A DNA stretch of 64,000 bases, taken from contig CAKUZR010000004.1 of assembly GCA_934718065.1 (NCBI GenBank), positions 1-64,000 on the forward strand. The letters are read 5' to 3'. Shown here piece after piece: positions 35,172-43,245 of this stretch. The stretch is from an uncultured Treponema sp. GTDB lineage: Bacteria; Spirochaetota; Spirochaetia; Treponematales; Treponemataceae. The notes under the pieces are model-generated. The model did not search any database. It was not told the origin of the DNA and saw only the letters and a program-made list of their open reading frames with translations. A program made the translations under genes and the position numbers. The stretch's first letter is position 1; the number at the start of each line of letters is the position of its first letter.

Positions 35172-35696
35172 ATGAATTCTTATGAACTTCGCGTGATTTT
35201 TGTTGTTTCCGCGGCTGTTTTGTGTTTGCTTGCTTTTTTTCTTGTGCCGCTGAAAATAAAATTCCTGCTGAAAAAAACTGGAAATCTTGTTGTTCCGGCT
35301 AAGAAGAAAACTATTTTTCTGAATATTCTGATACTGATTTTTTCCGCGCTTCTTGTTTTTTTTGTCTGGCTCAGGGATTTGGGGCTTTTTACAGATGCGG
35401 TTGTCTGTCTTGTTGCGGTTCTGGGCTGTGTAATGAGCCTGAATGAAATTTTCTTGAACAAATTTTGCGGCTTGTATGAAAAAGGTCTTGTTGGAAACGG
35501 CCGTTTTCTTCCGCTTGAAAAAATTACGGCTCTTCCGCTTTTAAAATGCTCAGAAGATGACCTGAAAAATATTGATTCTAGAATTCTTGTTGTTTCAACT
35601 GAAAAAAATCCTTCCGAGCAGTTTGTTTTTTCAACAGAAGAAGAGAAAAATTTGGTTCAGAGTGAAATTTTAAAGTTAAAACCTGAACTTTCGTGA
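35172..35696 (+). CDS. Small membrane protein of unknown function
   Basis: 174 aa; family not recognised. Three hydrophobic helices are visible (about 5-28, 43-62, 67-85), then a C-terminal soluble part of about 75 residues rich in Lys/Glu. Layout resembles PH-like YdbT/DUF families, but I see no diagnostic motif. An AAGGAG site lies 7 bases before the ATG, 13 bases after the NUDIX stop, so probably the last gene of the ECF unit. Confidence 0.55.
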   Translation: MNSYELRVIFVVSAAVLCLLAFFLVPLKIKFLLKKTGNLVVPAKKKTIFLNILILIFSALLVFFVWLRDLGLFTDAVVCLVAVLGCVMSLNEIFLNKFCGLYEKGLVGNGRFLPLEKITALPLLKCSEDDLKNIDSRILVVSTEKNPSEQFVFSTEEEKNLVQSEILKLKPELS

Positions 35697-35743
35697 TTTC
35701 GCTGGACAAAGTTTTTTTTTTGTGATATAGTGCAAAAACATTT

Positions 35744-35815
35744 GGTGTGGTACCCAAGCGGTAAGGGATCGGTCTGCAAAACCGTCATTGGTTGGTTCAA
35801 CTCCAATCCACACCT
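35744..35815 (+). tRNA. tRNA-Cys (anticodon GCA)
   Basis: Acceptor GGTGTGG pairs with CCACACC; D-arm CCC/GGG; anticodon loop CTGCAAA gives GCA; T-arm TTGGTTCAACTCCAA. 72 bases, CCA not encoded. The top base pair of the anticodon stem is a mismatch. A strong terminator follows directly. Confidence 0.93.
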
Positions 35816-35817
35816 TT

Positions 35818-35848
35818 AAAGGATTGCTTAACGGCAATCCTTTTTTTT
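35818..35848 (+). terminator. Terminator of tRNA-Cys
   Basis: AAGGATTGC (35819-35827) pairs perfectly with GCAATCCTT (35834-35842), followed by an eight-T run. Confidence 0.9.
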
Positions 35849-35889
35849 CGGGCTGGTCATGGCAAAGCCGCAGCCTGTTTACATATATC

Positions 35890-35936
35890 AAGGCTGTCCT
35901 GGAAATTTTTTAATTTTGCAAAGGGCAGCCTTTTTT
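35890..35936 (+). terminator. Second hairpin between tRNA-Cys and recQ
   Basis: AAGGCTGTCCT (35890-35900) pairs with AGGGCAGCCTT (35922-35932) with one G-U, followed by TTTT. It lies just beyond the convergent recQ stop and is probably a back-up terminator for the forward strand. Confidence 0.6.
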
Positions 35937-35939
35937 ATT

Positions 35940-37793
35940 TTACTCGGAGGAGTCAAAATCTCCGATTATCCGCAGAAGCTGGCTTCCGATTTTTTCAGCT
36001 TTTACAGTTCCGATTCCGAACACGGTAAGAAGTTCCGCCTCGTTTTTCGGCTTCTTTTCAACAAGTTCCTCGATTGTTTTGTCTCCAAAAATAATGTACG
36101 GCGGAATGTTTTCTTTTTCCGCGCTGGAATTTCTCCAGTTTTTTATTGTGTTGTAAAGTTCCGCGTCTTTTTCTGAAAGATTCCTAAGAAATTCATTCTT
36201 TTTGTGAAGGACAAATGCCGGTTTTGGCTTCGGCGCGTTTATCAGGTGCTTGAAATTCAGCTGCACAGGAAGTTTTATCTGCGTTCGGTTTGTAAGAGCC
36301 AGTGCGCCCATTTTTGAAACGGCAAGAACGTTGTATTCTCCGATTTTTAAAATGTAGCCGCTTTCAATCAGCAGGTCGGTAAGCTCGAACCAGTCGGATT
36401 TTTCCAGTTCTTTTCCGATTCCCCAGGTTGAAAGCTCGTTGTGGTGGTTTTCCATTATTCTCTTTTGCCGGGAGCCGAGCAGCACGTCGATTACGTAGGA
36501 TGAGCCGTATCGTTGTTTCAGCCGGAAAATGCAGCTCATCAGTTTTTGGGCTGGAATTGTCACGTCGGTGAAGTCAATTGGTCCGGCGGCACAAATATCG
36601 CAACATTCTTCTGGAGGAACGGTTTGAGAGCTGAATTCTTCGCCGAAATAGGAAAGCAAATTCTGTCTCCGGCAAATTCTTGATTTTGCGTAATTTATCA
36701 TTCCCTGAAGAAGATGCTCTGATTTTTCCGGATCAGCGGCATCGCTAAAGAAAAATCTGATTTTGTGAATGTCTGCCGGACTGTACAGAAGAAGCGCGTG
36801 GGATTCAAGTCCGTCCCGGCCGGCGCGCCCGATTTCCTGGTAATATTCTTCAAGGGATTTTGCCATATCGTAATGGATTACAAAACGGACGTTCGGCTTG
36901 TTGATTCCCATTCCAAATGCAACCGTTGCGACAATAATTCGGACTTTGTCTTTTATGAAAAGATTCTGGTTTTCGGTGCGCTGCTTGTCTGAAAGGCCTG
37001 CGTGATAATTCAGGACGGAATAGCCCTCTTCTTTCAGTTTCTGTGAAAGTTCATCAACGGATTTCCGCGAAAGGCAGTAGATAATTCCGCTTTCATCCTT
37101 GTGTTTTTCAATACATTCAATGACTTGTGCCAGCGCGTTTCTTTTTGGCTTCACTTCAAGAAAAATATTTTTCCGGTTGAAGCTCGCTGTAAAAACCGTC
37201 GGATTGAAAAGCTGAAGATTTTTTATGATATCCTGCTGGACAGATGCGGTTGCTGTTGCTGTGAGCGCAAGGCATACAGCGTTTGGAAAATGTTTTCTGG
37301 CATTTGAAATTGAAAGATAATCCGGGCGGAAATCGTGGCCCCATTCGCTTACGCAATGCGCTTCATCGATTGTTATGCAGCTGATTGGCATTGAACATTC
37401 GTGGAGAATATTCATCATTTTTTCAGAGGCAAGTCCTTCCGGCGAAACGTAGACAAGTTTTATTTCTCCGTTTTTAAGTTTTTTCACAGTTTCTATGTAT
37501 TCGTTGAATTCCAGGGAGCTGTTCAGATATTCCGCGGGAACACCGTTTTCTTTTAGTGAAGAAACCTGGTCCTGCATCAAGGAAATAAGCGGCGAGACAA
37601 CAATTGTAATTCCCTTGAAAATAAGCGCCGGAATTTGATAGCACAAGGATTTTCCGCCTCCGGTCGGCATAATTGCGAGGGTATCTTTCCCGGAAAGCAA
37701 ATTTCGTATTATTTCAAGCTGAAGCGGTCTGAAAGAATCGTAGCCGAAGATTTTTTTCAATATTTCTTTTGCGCACTTTGTAATGTCGTCCAT
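35940..37793 (-). CDS. recQ: ATP-dependent DNA helicase RecQ
   Basis: 3'-5' helicase of recombination and repair. Walker A TGGGKSLCYQIPAL, Walker B as DEAH (TIDEAHCVSEWGHDFRPDY), GRAGRDG of motif VI, a zinc-binding cluster (CRRQNLLSYFGE...CCDIC), an RQC winged helix and a C-terminal HRDC domain (NTIKNWRNSSAEKENIPPY). 617 aa, full length. Its ATG is preceded by AGGAAAA, and an extended -10 TGATATAAT lies upstream, so unlike its neighbours it has a normal leader. Confidence 0.95.
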   Translation of the reverse strand: MDDITKCAKEILKKIFGYDSFRPLQLEIIRNLLSGKDTLAIMPTGGGKSLCYQIPALIFKGITIVVSPLISLMQDQVSSLKENGVPAEYLNSSLEFNEYIETVKKLKNGEIKLVYVSPEGLASEKMMNILHECSMPISCITIDEAHCVSEWGHDFRPDYLSISNARKHFPNAVCLALTATATASVQQDIIKNLQLFNPTVFTASFNRKNIFLEVKPKRNALAQVIECIEKHKDESGIIYCLSRKSVDELSQKLKEEGYSVLNYHAGLSDKQRTENQNLFIKDKVRIIVATVAFGMGINKPNVRFVIHYDMAKSLEEYYQEIGRAGRDGLESHALLLYSPADIHKIRFFFSDAADPEKSEHLLQGMINYAKSRICRRQNLLSYFGEEFSSQTVPPEECCDICAAGPIDFTDVTIPAQKLMSCIFRLKQRYGSSYVIDVLLGSRQKRIMENHHNELSTWGIGKELEKSDWFELTDLLIESGYILKIGEYNVLAVSKMGALALTNRTQIKLPVQLNFKHLINAPKPKPAFVLHKKNEFLRNLSEKDAELYNTIKNWRNSSAEKENIPPYIIFGDKTIEELVEKKPKNEAELLTVFGIGTVKAEKIGSQLLRIIGDFDSSE

Positions 37794-37871
37794 AAATTTT
37801 CCTAAAAAAAATTATATCAAAGCGTTTGCACTTGAAAAAGAGTTATAATTCTGATAATATAAATCTCACGT

Positions 37872-37954
37872 GCCGGAGTGGTGGAATGGTAGACACGAAA
37901 GACTCAAAATCTTTTGTCAGCGATGGCGTAAGAGTTCAAGTCTCTTCTCCGGTA
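37872..37954 (+). tRNA. tRNA-Leu (anticodon CAA)
   Basis: Acceptor GCCGGAG pairs with CTCCGGT (first pair G-U); anticodon stem AAAGA/TCTTT with loop CTCAAAA gives CAA; a long variable arm (TGTCAGCGATGGCGT) marks a class II tRNA. 83 bases, CCA not encoded. Confidence 0.93.
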
Positions 37955-37956
37955 AA

Positions 37957-37990
37957 AAGGTCTTGTTTTGTGCAAGACCTTTTCTTTTTA
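37957..37990 (+). terminator. Terminator of tRNA-Leu
   Basis: AAGGTCTTG (37957-37965) and CAAGACCTT (37973-37981) form a 9-bp stem with a 7-base loop, followed by TTTCTTTTT. Confidence 0.9.
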
Positions 37991-38032
37991 ACCTGGATTG
38001 ATTTTCTGGCAGAATTTATTCATTTTCAAGAT

Positions 38033-39622
38033 TTATGGAATTTCTGTTTCCATAAAATTGGTGAAGGATTTTCTTAGCTCAACTGCTTCTTTTATGTGGG
38101 GAGCCCCGATTTTTTCGGAGCCGCTCATATCCGCGATTGTCCGGGCGAGCTTCAGGCAGCTTGCCGTTGCCCGTGGTGAAAAACCGAACTTTTCCGCGGA
38201 ATTTGTTAAAATCGCCTGGGTTTCCGGCTCTGTTCCGCAGAATTTTGCGATTTCTTCCGGCGTTAGATGCGCATTTTTTTTGCCCTGGCGTTTCCGCTGC
38301 GTAAGAACGGCTTTTGCGATTTCAATTCTAAGTTCGCGCGTTGAAATTCGTTCCTGGTTTTCAGGATTTTCCAGGCCGCTTTCAATTTCGTTTTTCACAG
38401 GAATTCTTATGTCAATCCGGTCAAGCAAAGGCGCGGAAAGTTTTTTCCAGTACATTTCAATTGAACGCGCGCTGCACAGGCAAAGTTTTGTTTCCGAGCC
38501 GAAATTTCCGCATGGGCATGGATTTGTTGCCATAAGAAGCTGGAATGCGGCTGGAAAAACTGTGGAGCGGCCCGCCCTGGAAATTGTGATTTTTCCTGAT
38601 TCGAGCGGGACTCTTAGCATTTGCAGGACGCTCGTTCGGAATTCTGCCGCTTCGTCTAGGAATAAAACGCCGTTGTGCGCTAAAGAAATTTCTCCTGGCC
38701 GGCATAATGTTCCGCCGCCGCAAATTCCTTCAATTGTTGCTGTCTGGTGAGGAATTCTGAATGGCGGAACGCGCACGAGCGGCTGTTTTGCGGGAAGAAG
38801 TCCTGCAAGCGACATAATTCTTGTGACAGGCTGCGATTCTTCAATTGTCAATGCTGGAAGAAGCCCCGGAAATTTCTGAATGCAGAGAGTTTTTCCGCAG
38901 CCTGGAGCGCCCACCGCGATTAAATCGTGTCCTCCGGCGGCGGCTATTTGCAGCGCGCGGATTAATTTTTTCTGTCCTTTTATGGTTGAAAATTCCAGCT
39001 CAGGCGTTATTTTTTGAAAAAGAACGCCGTTCACTAGCTCAAAATTTTCAGGAATTTCGTCTTCTTTGTTTGGCGCAGTGGATTTTCGTTCTGTAAAAAC
39101 TTCCGGATTTGAAAGCGCGGCGAACGCTTCCTCAAGGGATTCTGTTCCAAAAACTTTCATTCCGGGAACTTCGCGGGCTTCATCGGCGTTTGCGGCAGGA
39201 ACGATGCATCTCATTATTCCGGCGGTTGCGGCTGTTGCTGCTGCGGCGTGCACTCCGCGGACTGGACGGACTTTTCCGCTTAGTTCAAGTTCTCCCATTA
39301 TTAAAACGGGCGTGTTGTCTTTTATTGGATTTTCTTCTTCGGAATTGTCTTGCTTTGCGCATAAAACTGCCAGGGCAATCGGCAGGTCAAATCCGGCTCC
39401 TTCTTTTTTCAAGTCTGCCGGTGAAAGGCTGATAAGAATTCTTTCTGGCGGAAAATCGAATCCTGAATTTCTTATTGCCGCCTGCATTCTTTCGCGGGCT
39501 TCCTTTACCGCGCCGTCCGCGAGTCCAACAAGATCAATCGCTGGAATTCCGCGCCTTAAGTCAACTTCAACTGTAACAAGCGAGCCTTCATAGCCAAACG
39601 GGGAAAATGAGTAAATCTGCAT
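38033..39622 (-). CDS. comM: YifB/ComM-family Mg-chelatase-like AAA+ ATPase
   Basis: N-terminal Lon-like segment (GIPAIDLVGLADGAVKEARER), then a Mg-chelatase-type AAA+ with Walker A GAPGCGKTLC and Walker B GVLFLDEAAEF, and a C-terminal helical domain (GFSPRATASCLKLARTIADM). 529 aa. ComM is a helicase that drives branch migration in natural transformation in some bacteria; related YifB proteins are widespread in species not known to be competent, so competence cannot be inferred. AGAAGG precedes the ATG. Confidence 0.9.
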   Translation of the reverse strand: MQIYSFSPFGYEGSLVTVEVDLRRGIPAIDLVGLADGAVKEARERMQAAIRNSGFDFPPERILISLSPADLKKEGAGFDLPIALAVLCAKQDNSEEENPIKDNTPVLIMGELELSGKVRPVRGVHAAAATAATAGIMRCIVPAANADEAREVPGMKVFGTESLEEAFAALSNPEVFTERKSTAPNKEDEIPENFELVNGVLFQKITPELEFSTIKGQKKLIRALQIAAAGGHDLIAVGAPGCGKTLCIQKFPGLLPALTIEESQPVTRIMSLAGLLPAKQPLVRVPPFRIPHQTATIEGICGGGTLCRPGEISLAHNGVLFLDEAAEFRTSVLQMLRVPLESGKITISRAGRSTVFPAAFQLLMATNPCPCGNFGSETKLCLCSARSIEMYWKKLSAPLLDRIDIRIPVKNEIESGLENPENQERISTRELRIEIAKAVLTQRKRQGKKNAHLTPEEIAKFCGTEPETQAILTNSAEKFGFSPRATASCLKLARTIADMSGSEKIGAPHIKEAVELRKSFTNFMETEIP

Positions 39623-39645
39623 AAAAACCTTCTGAAAATAATTTC

Positions 39646-39662
39646 AGGTTGAAATTCAACCT
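39646..39662. promoter_or_regulatory. 17-bp palindrome upstream of comM
   Basis: AGGTTGAA-A-TTCAACCT is perfectly symmetric and lies 24 bases before the comM start, next to a TATAAC sequence on the reverse strand. The form suits a repressor operator at the transcription start, or a leader hairpin. The binding protein is unknown. Confidence 0.45.
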
Positions 39663-39740
39663 TTAGTTATATAGAAAATTTTTTTCAAATTCTGAAATGA
39701 ATCACAGAATTTTCAGCAGATTTTTTGCCGGAAAGAAAAT

Positions 39741-40628
39741 TTATTCGTGCGGCGAGATTGTTGATTTTTCTTCGTGCAGTTTTTCCAGAAAAGGCTTTAA
39801 TTCTTCAAAATAATATTTGTCCTCGATGATTTTTCCTCCGCAAGTGTGTCCCGGCCGCCTGTCCGCGCGGACTTTCTCACCATGAAAATCACTTCCGGCT
39901 GTAACGAAAAAACCGATTTTTCTTGCGATTTCCTGAAGCCTAAGACATTCTGTAACTCTTGCGCCCGGATGAAAACATTCCATTCCTTTTACGCCACGCT
40001 CAAAAAAATCCGCCAGCACAGGCTCAATTTTTGACCACGAAAGATAAAGCGAAAGCGGATGCGCAATGACCGGCACTCCGCCTGACTCGTAAATTGCCTT
40101 TACCGATTCGTCAAGATCCGCGCCGGTTCTTTCAACGTACCAAGGTCTGTCCCGCGCCAGAAATTTGTCGAACGCAGCCTGCCGGTTTTTTACGTAATGA
40201 TGATTTGCCAGCCAGCTTGCGAAATGCGGTCTTCCCAGAATTTGGTTCGGAAATTCCGCCTGGATTGAATCGACTGTTGCTTCAATTCCGAAAGAATTCA
40301 TTTTTGAAACGATAAATTCGTTGCGCTCGCGGCGTGTTTTTACCAGATTTTCTAGAACTTTGTTCAGGCTTTCTGAAATTCCGTTCAAATTCAGTCCGAG
40401 CCCTAAAAGATGAAATTCGCAGTTCGGACGCTGGATATTTATTTCAATTCCAGGAACAAAAATTATTTCTTTTTCCTTGCAGGCTTCCGCGCCTTCCTTC
40501 AGTCCGGAAATTGTGTCGTGGTCAGTAATCGCAAGGACTTTCATATCTTTTTCCGCGGCTTTGCAGACGAGTTCCCTTGGCGAGTATTGTCCGTCTGAAG
40601 CAGTTGTGTGCATGTGCAAATCAATCAT
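39741..40628 (-). CDS. PHP-domain phosphoesterase
   Basis: Starts MIDLHMHTTASDGQYSP with the metal-binding HxH, then TDHDTISG and PGIEIN, all PHP hallmarks. 295 aa. It resembles the YciV/RnmAM group (3',5'-nucleotide bisphosphate phosphatase or 5'-3' exonuclease), which is the best guess. I reject the start six codons upstream because TATGCT, with TG one base before it, ends 6 bases before ATG 40628. No Shine-Dalgarno. Confidence 0.85.
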   Translation of the reverse strand: MIDLHMHTTASDGQYSPRELVCKAAEKDMKVLAITDHDTISGLKEGAEACKEKEIIFVPGIEINIQRPNCEFHLLGLGLNLNGISESLNKVLENLVKTRRERNEFIVSKMNSFGIEATVDSIQAEFPNQILGRPHFASWLANHHYVKNRQAAFDKFLARDRPWYVERTGADLDESVKAIYESGGVPVIAHPLSLYLSWSKIEPVLADFFERGVKGMECFHPGARVTECLRLQEIARKIGFFVTAGSDFHGEKVRADRRPGHTCGGKIIEDKYYFEELKPFLEKLHEEKSTISPHE

Positions 40629-40667
40629 AAATTCAGCATAGCACAAAATGCTTTGTTATGGTACAAT
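40629..40667. promoter_or_regulatory. Divergent promoters of the PHP and CNBD genes
   Basis: Reverse strand: TGCTATGCT (TATGCT complement of 40635-40640) ends 6 bases before the PHP ATG. Forward strand: extended -10 TGGTACAAT (TACAAT 40662-40667) leads to a short leader with GGAG before ATG 40697. So the two directions use different initiation modes. Confidence 0.45.
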
Positions 40668-40696
40668 TTGAGAAATTATCTGATTTGGAGAGTAAA

Positions 40697-41950
40697 ATGC
40701 CAAAATTAGTAAGTTTTTCAAAAGGCTCGATTATTTATTTTGAAGATGACAAGGATGACAAAATTTATATTCTTCAAAGCGGCACGATAATTCTTACTTC
40801 AATTGATCCGGAAACAAAGGCGACTGTTACAAATCAGGTGAAGCCTGGTGAATTTTTTGGCGTGAAATCCGCGCTTGGACGTTTTCCGCGTGAAGAAACT
40901 GCGACGGTTCTTTTGGACAGCCAGGTTATTGCGCTTTCAGTTGCGGAATTTGAAACGAATTTCAGCGGAAACAAGCAGATTATGATGAAAATGCTGAGGG
41001 TTTTTTCAGCCCAGTTAAGGCAGATTCACAAGAAAATTGAGCGGATTCTTAATTCAGTTCCGGAAAGCCCGCAGACGGGAATGCTTGCCGTTGCAAAAAG
41101 TTTTTATGAAGACGAGGAATTTGTTTCCTGCTACGATGTCTGTGCGAAATACCTGAAGCGTTTTCCGCAGTCGCCGTATATTGAACAGGTGAAAAAACTG
41201 TTTTCGGCCTGCAGGATTTGGATTGAAAAGCGCGGAATGCCGGAATATGTTTCGCCGGCGGATGACGGACTTGGCGCGTTGCGGCAGTTTGAACTTGCGG
41301 CGTTCGAGCGTTTTGCAAAAAAGTATGCTCCGGGGCAGGTTATTATTTCTGAATTTGAGCCGGGCGACACTTTTTATCTGATTCAGCGCGGTTCTGTTCA
41401 GCTTATGAAATATGTGCGCGGAACTGAAAAAAATCTTGATATTTTAAAGCCTGGTGAATTTTTTGGTGAAATGGCGATTCTTGACAATTCTCCGCGTTCT
41501 GCAACCTGCATGGCGAAAACGTCGGTGAAATGCCTTGAATTCAGCAAGGAAAATTTTGAGTCGATTGTTACGGGAAATTCGGCTCTTGCGATAAATCTTT
41601 TGAAGTTGTTCTGCAAACGCATTTATGACCAGCGCAGAAGATTTAAAATTCTTGTGATAAAAGATTTGCAGGCGCGGATTGCGGACGTTTTCATTCTGCT
41701 TGATGAAATGAATCCTCCGAACAACCCGAACGAGCGTTCAAGGAAATTTTACGTTAATGTGGGCGACATTGCGCACTGGGCAGGGCTTTCTTTGGAAGAA
41801 ACTCGCGAAGAAATCAACAGATTTGTTGAAAAACGTAAGATAGATGTGTATAATGATTGTATTGTTGTTGCAAATCTTACAGATATGAAAAGAATTGTTG
41901 ACACTCGCAGCGCAATAAGCGAGCGGACGCTCAGCAGCAACATAAAATAA
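40697..41950 (+). CDS. Regulator with two cyclic-nucleotide-binding domains and a Crp-type HTH
   Basis: 417 aa. CNBD 1 (about 5-115; KPGEFFGVKSALG), a helical TPR-like middle (125-190), CNBD 2 (about 210-320; PGEFFGEMAILDNSPRSATC, close to the classic phosphate-binding cassette) and a winged-helix-like C-terminus (about 345-395; DIAHWAGLSLEETREEINRF). Cassette 2 has the Arg that contacts the cyclic phosphate; cassette 1 looks weaker. ATG 40697 is chosen for the GGAG 6 bases upstream. It may read cAMP from the cyclase encoded at 44.6 kb. tRNA-Thr begins two bases after its stop. Confidence 0.85.
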   Translation: MPKLVSFSKGSIIYFEDDKDDKIYILQSGTIILTSIDPETKATVTNQVKPGEFFGVKSALGRFPREETATVLLDSQVIALSVAEFETNFSGNKQIMMKMLRVFSAQLRQIHKKIERILNSVPESPQTGMLAVAKSFYEDEEFVSCYDVCAKYLKRFPQSPYIEQVKKLFSACRIWIEKRGMPEYVSPADDGLGALRQFELAAFERFAKKYAPGQVIISEFEPGDTFYLIQRGSVQLMKYVRGTEKNLDILKPGEFFGEMAILDNSPRSATCMAKTSVKCLEFSKENFESIVTGNSALAINLLKLFCKRIYDQRRRFKILVIKDLQARIADVFILLDEMNPPNNPNERSRKFYVNVGDIAHWAGLSLEETREEINRFVEKRKIDVYNDCIVVANLTDMKRIVDTRSAISERTLSSNIK

Positions 41951-41952
41951 CT

Positions 41953-42025
41953 GCCAACTTAGCTCACCTGGTAGAGCAACGCACTCGTAACGCGTAGGTA
42001 CTCGGTTCAAGTCCGGGAGTTGGCT
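41953..42025 (+). tRNA. tRNA-Thr (anticodon CGT)
   Basis: Acceptor GCCAACT/AGTTGGC, D-arm GCTC/GAGC, anticodon loop CTCGTAA giving CGT, T-arm CTCGGTTCAAGTCCGGG. 73 bases, no encoded CCA. It starts two bases after the stop of the CNBD regulator, so it is probably processed from that transcript. Its T-arm and 3' acceptor arm are duplicated 190 bp downstream. Confidence 0.93.
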
Positions 42026-42293
42026 TTGTTTTTGGGACACGCTCGTTTTTTGGGCGTGTCTTTTTTTTGCGGAAAGAACTGAACCGAGTAGCGGAGCAAG
42101 CGCCGAGCTGGCGAGGAAAAGCCGGCAGGAAGCCGGCGGCAGCGAGCGCAGATGCCTGGAGCGAGCAAACAGGAAGTTTGCGAGAGAAAGGCCGGTTCAA
42201 GTCCGGGAGTTGGCTTTGTTTTTAGGGCACGCTCGTTTTTGGGGCGTGTCTTTTTTTTGCGGAAAGAACTGAACCGAGTAGCGGACCAAGCGC
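42003..42293. repeat. Duplicated 3' half of tRNA-Thr with its terminator
   Basis: Bases 42003-42103 (T-arm, 3' acceptor arm, terminator and 35 further bases) recur at 42193-42293, offset exactly 190 bp, with four mismatches in 101. The second copy lacks the 5' two thirds of the tRNA and cannot make one. Terminator base changes keep the stem paired (A-U to G-U). Between the copies are GCCGGC-AGGAA-GCCGGC (42121-42137) and GCAAAC-AGGAA-GTTTGC (42165-42181). No protein gene lies in 42026-42417. Confidence 0.92.
42036..42068 (+). terminator. Terminator of tRNA-Thr
   Basis: GACACGC (42036-42042) pairs with GCGTGTC (42054-42060), extendable by two pairs, followed by eight T. A second copy, GGCACGC/GCGTGTC with the same T-run, lies at 42226-42258. 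Confidence 0.88.
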
Positions 42294-42381
42294 GGAGGCT
42301 GGAATGGCGGAACAACCGGCCGGAGCGGAATGAACGGACTGAATGAAGCTGCGGAACCGCCCGGAAACTCCAGCAAGTTGT

Positions 42382-42411
42382 TTGTAATTAACTGAGTTTT
42401 TTTTGTATAAT
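42382..42411 (+). promoter_or_regulatory. Promoter of the GDT1-type gene, leaderless type
   Basis: TTGTAA (42382-42387), an 18-base spacer, TATAAT (42406-42411), then 6 bases to ATG 42418. No usable Shine-Dalgarno. Confidence 0.55.
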
Positions 42412-42417
42412 TTTGGA

Positions 42418-43245
42418 ATGAAAGAGATTTTTCTGTTGTTTTTTACGGTTGCAGTCACGGATTTTTTTGCGGAGATGGGCGACAAGACTCAGTTTATGCT
42501 GATAGGAATGTCTTCAAAATACAAGCTGCGGGACATTGTTTTTGGAACGCTGGCGGCGATTATTGTTTTGAACGGAATTGCGGTTTTTGCGGGCGGAATT
42601 GTGAGCGTTTTTGTTCCGGACTGGCTGATAAAATTTATTGCGGCGGCGGCGTTTTTTTATTTTGGGATTTCGGCGGTTTTTCAGCAGGAAGAGGACGAGG
42701 AAGAATCTGGCGGCGGAAAATTCAAGCTTGCGGTTGCTGCGGTTTTCTGCAGCTTTTTTATTGCGGAGCTTGGGGACAAGACTCAGCTTACGGCGATTAC
42801 TTTCGGGGCGAACGGCGGAATTAAAAAGGCGTTCGTTATCTGGGCGGCCTGCGTTGTGGGATTTTTTGCGGCTGATATGATTGGAATGTTGATCGGGCTT
42901 TTTTTGAAGAAGAAAATGCCGGCTGGTTTTCTGAATATTGTTTCGTTCGTTTTGTTCAGTTTTTTCGGGTTTTTAACTTTGAATGAAGGGCTTGGAATTC
43001 TGCAGAATTCCCTGGCGGAAACTGCTGTTTCAGCTTCTTCTGCTGTGGGCGCGGCTGCCGGGGAGGTTGCTGAATCTGGAGCTGCTGCTGTTTCTGCTGT
43101 GGGCGCGGATTTGGCTCAGGGAAATGCGGCTCTGGCTGTTCCAAAGGTTCTTGTGAATGTGATTGTCGCGGTCGTTTTTGCGGCGTTGAGCATTTTTGCG
43201 TTCGCGAAAAAAATCAGGCGTTCAAAAATTTCTAAAGACGCTTAG
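42418..43245 (+). CDS. GDT1/TMEM165 (UPF0016) family cation exporter
   Basis: Two copies of the family motif are present, EMGDKTQ (about residue 19-25) and ELGDKTQ (about 115-121), in a protein with six or seven helices. The family exports Mn2+ or exchanges Ca2+/Mn2+ for protons. Residues about 195-240 are a low-complexity Ala/Ser/Val/Gly insert before the last helix, which typical members lack. 275 aa. Confidence 0.88.
   Translation: MKEIFLLFFTVAVTDFFAEMGDKTQFMLIGMSSKYKLRDIVFGTLAAIIVLNGIAVFAGGIVSVFVPDWLIKFIAAAAFFYFGISAVFQQEEDEEESGGGKFKLAVAAVFCSFFIAELGDKTQLTAITFGANGGIKKAFVIWAACVVGFFAADMIGMLIGLFLKKKMPAGFLNIVSFVLFSFFGFLTLNEGLGILQNSLAETAVSASSAVGAAAGEVAESGAAAVSAVGADLAQGNAALAVPKVLVNVIVAVVFAALSIFAFAKKIRRSKISKDA

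Noticed and set aside
37998..38750. 250-codon forward frame opposite comM
   Set aside because: It lies antisense to a clear ComM/YifB gene and has no recognisable domain; a shadow of codon bias.
39066..39593. 175-codon forward frame opposite comM
   Set aside because: Antisense to the conserved N-terminal part of the ComM-like protein, rich in Ser/Ala, no ribosome site.
42026..42417. Integrated mobile element at tRNA-Thr
   Set aside because: The duplicated tRNA end is suggestive, but the space between copies holds about 90 bases and no integrase; kept as a repeat, not an island.
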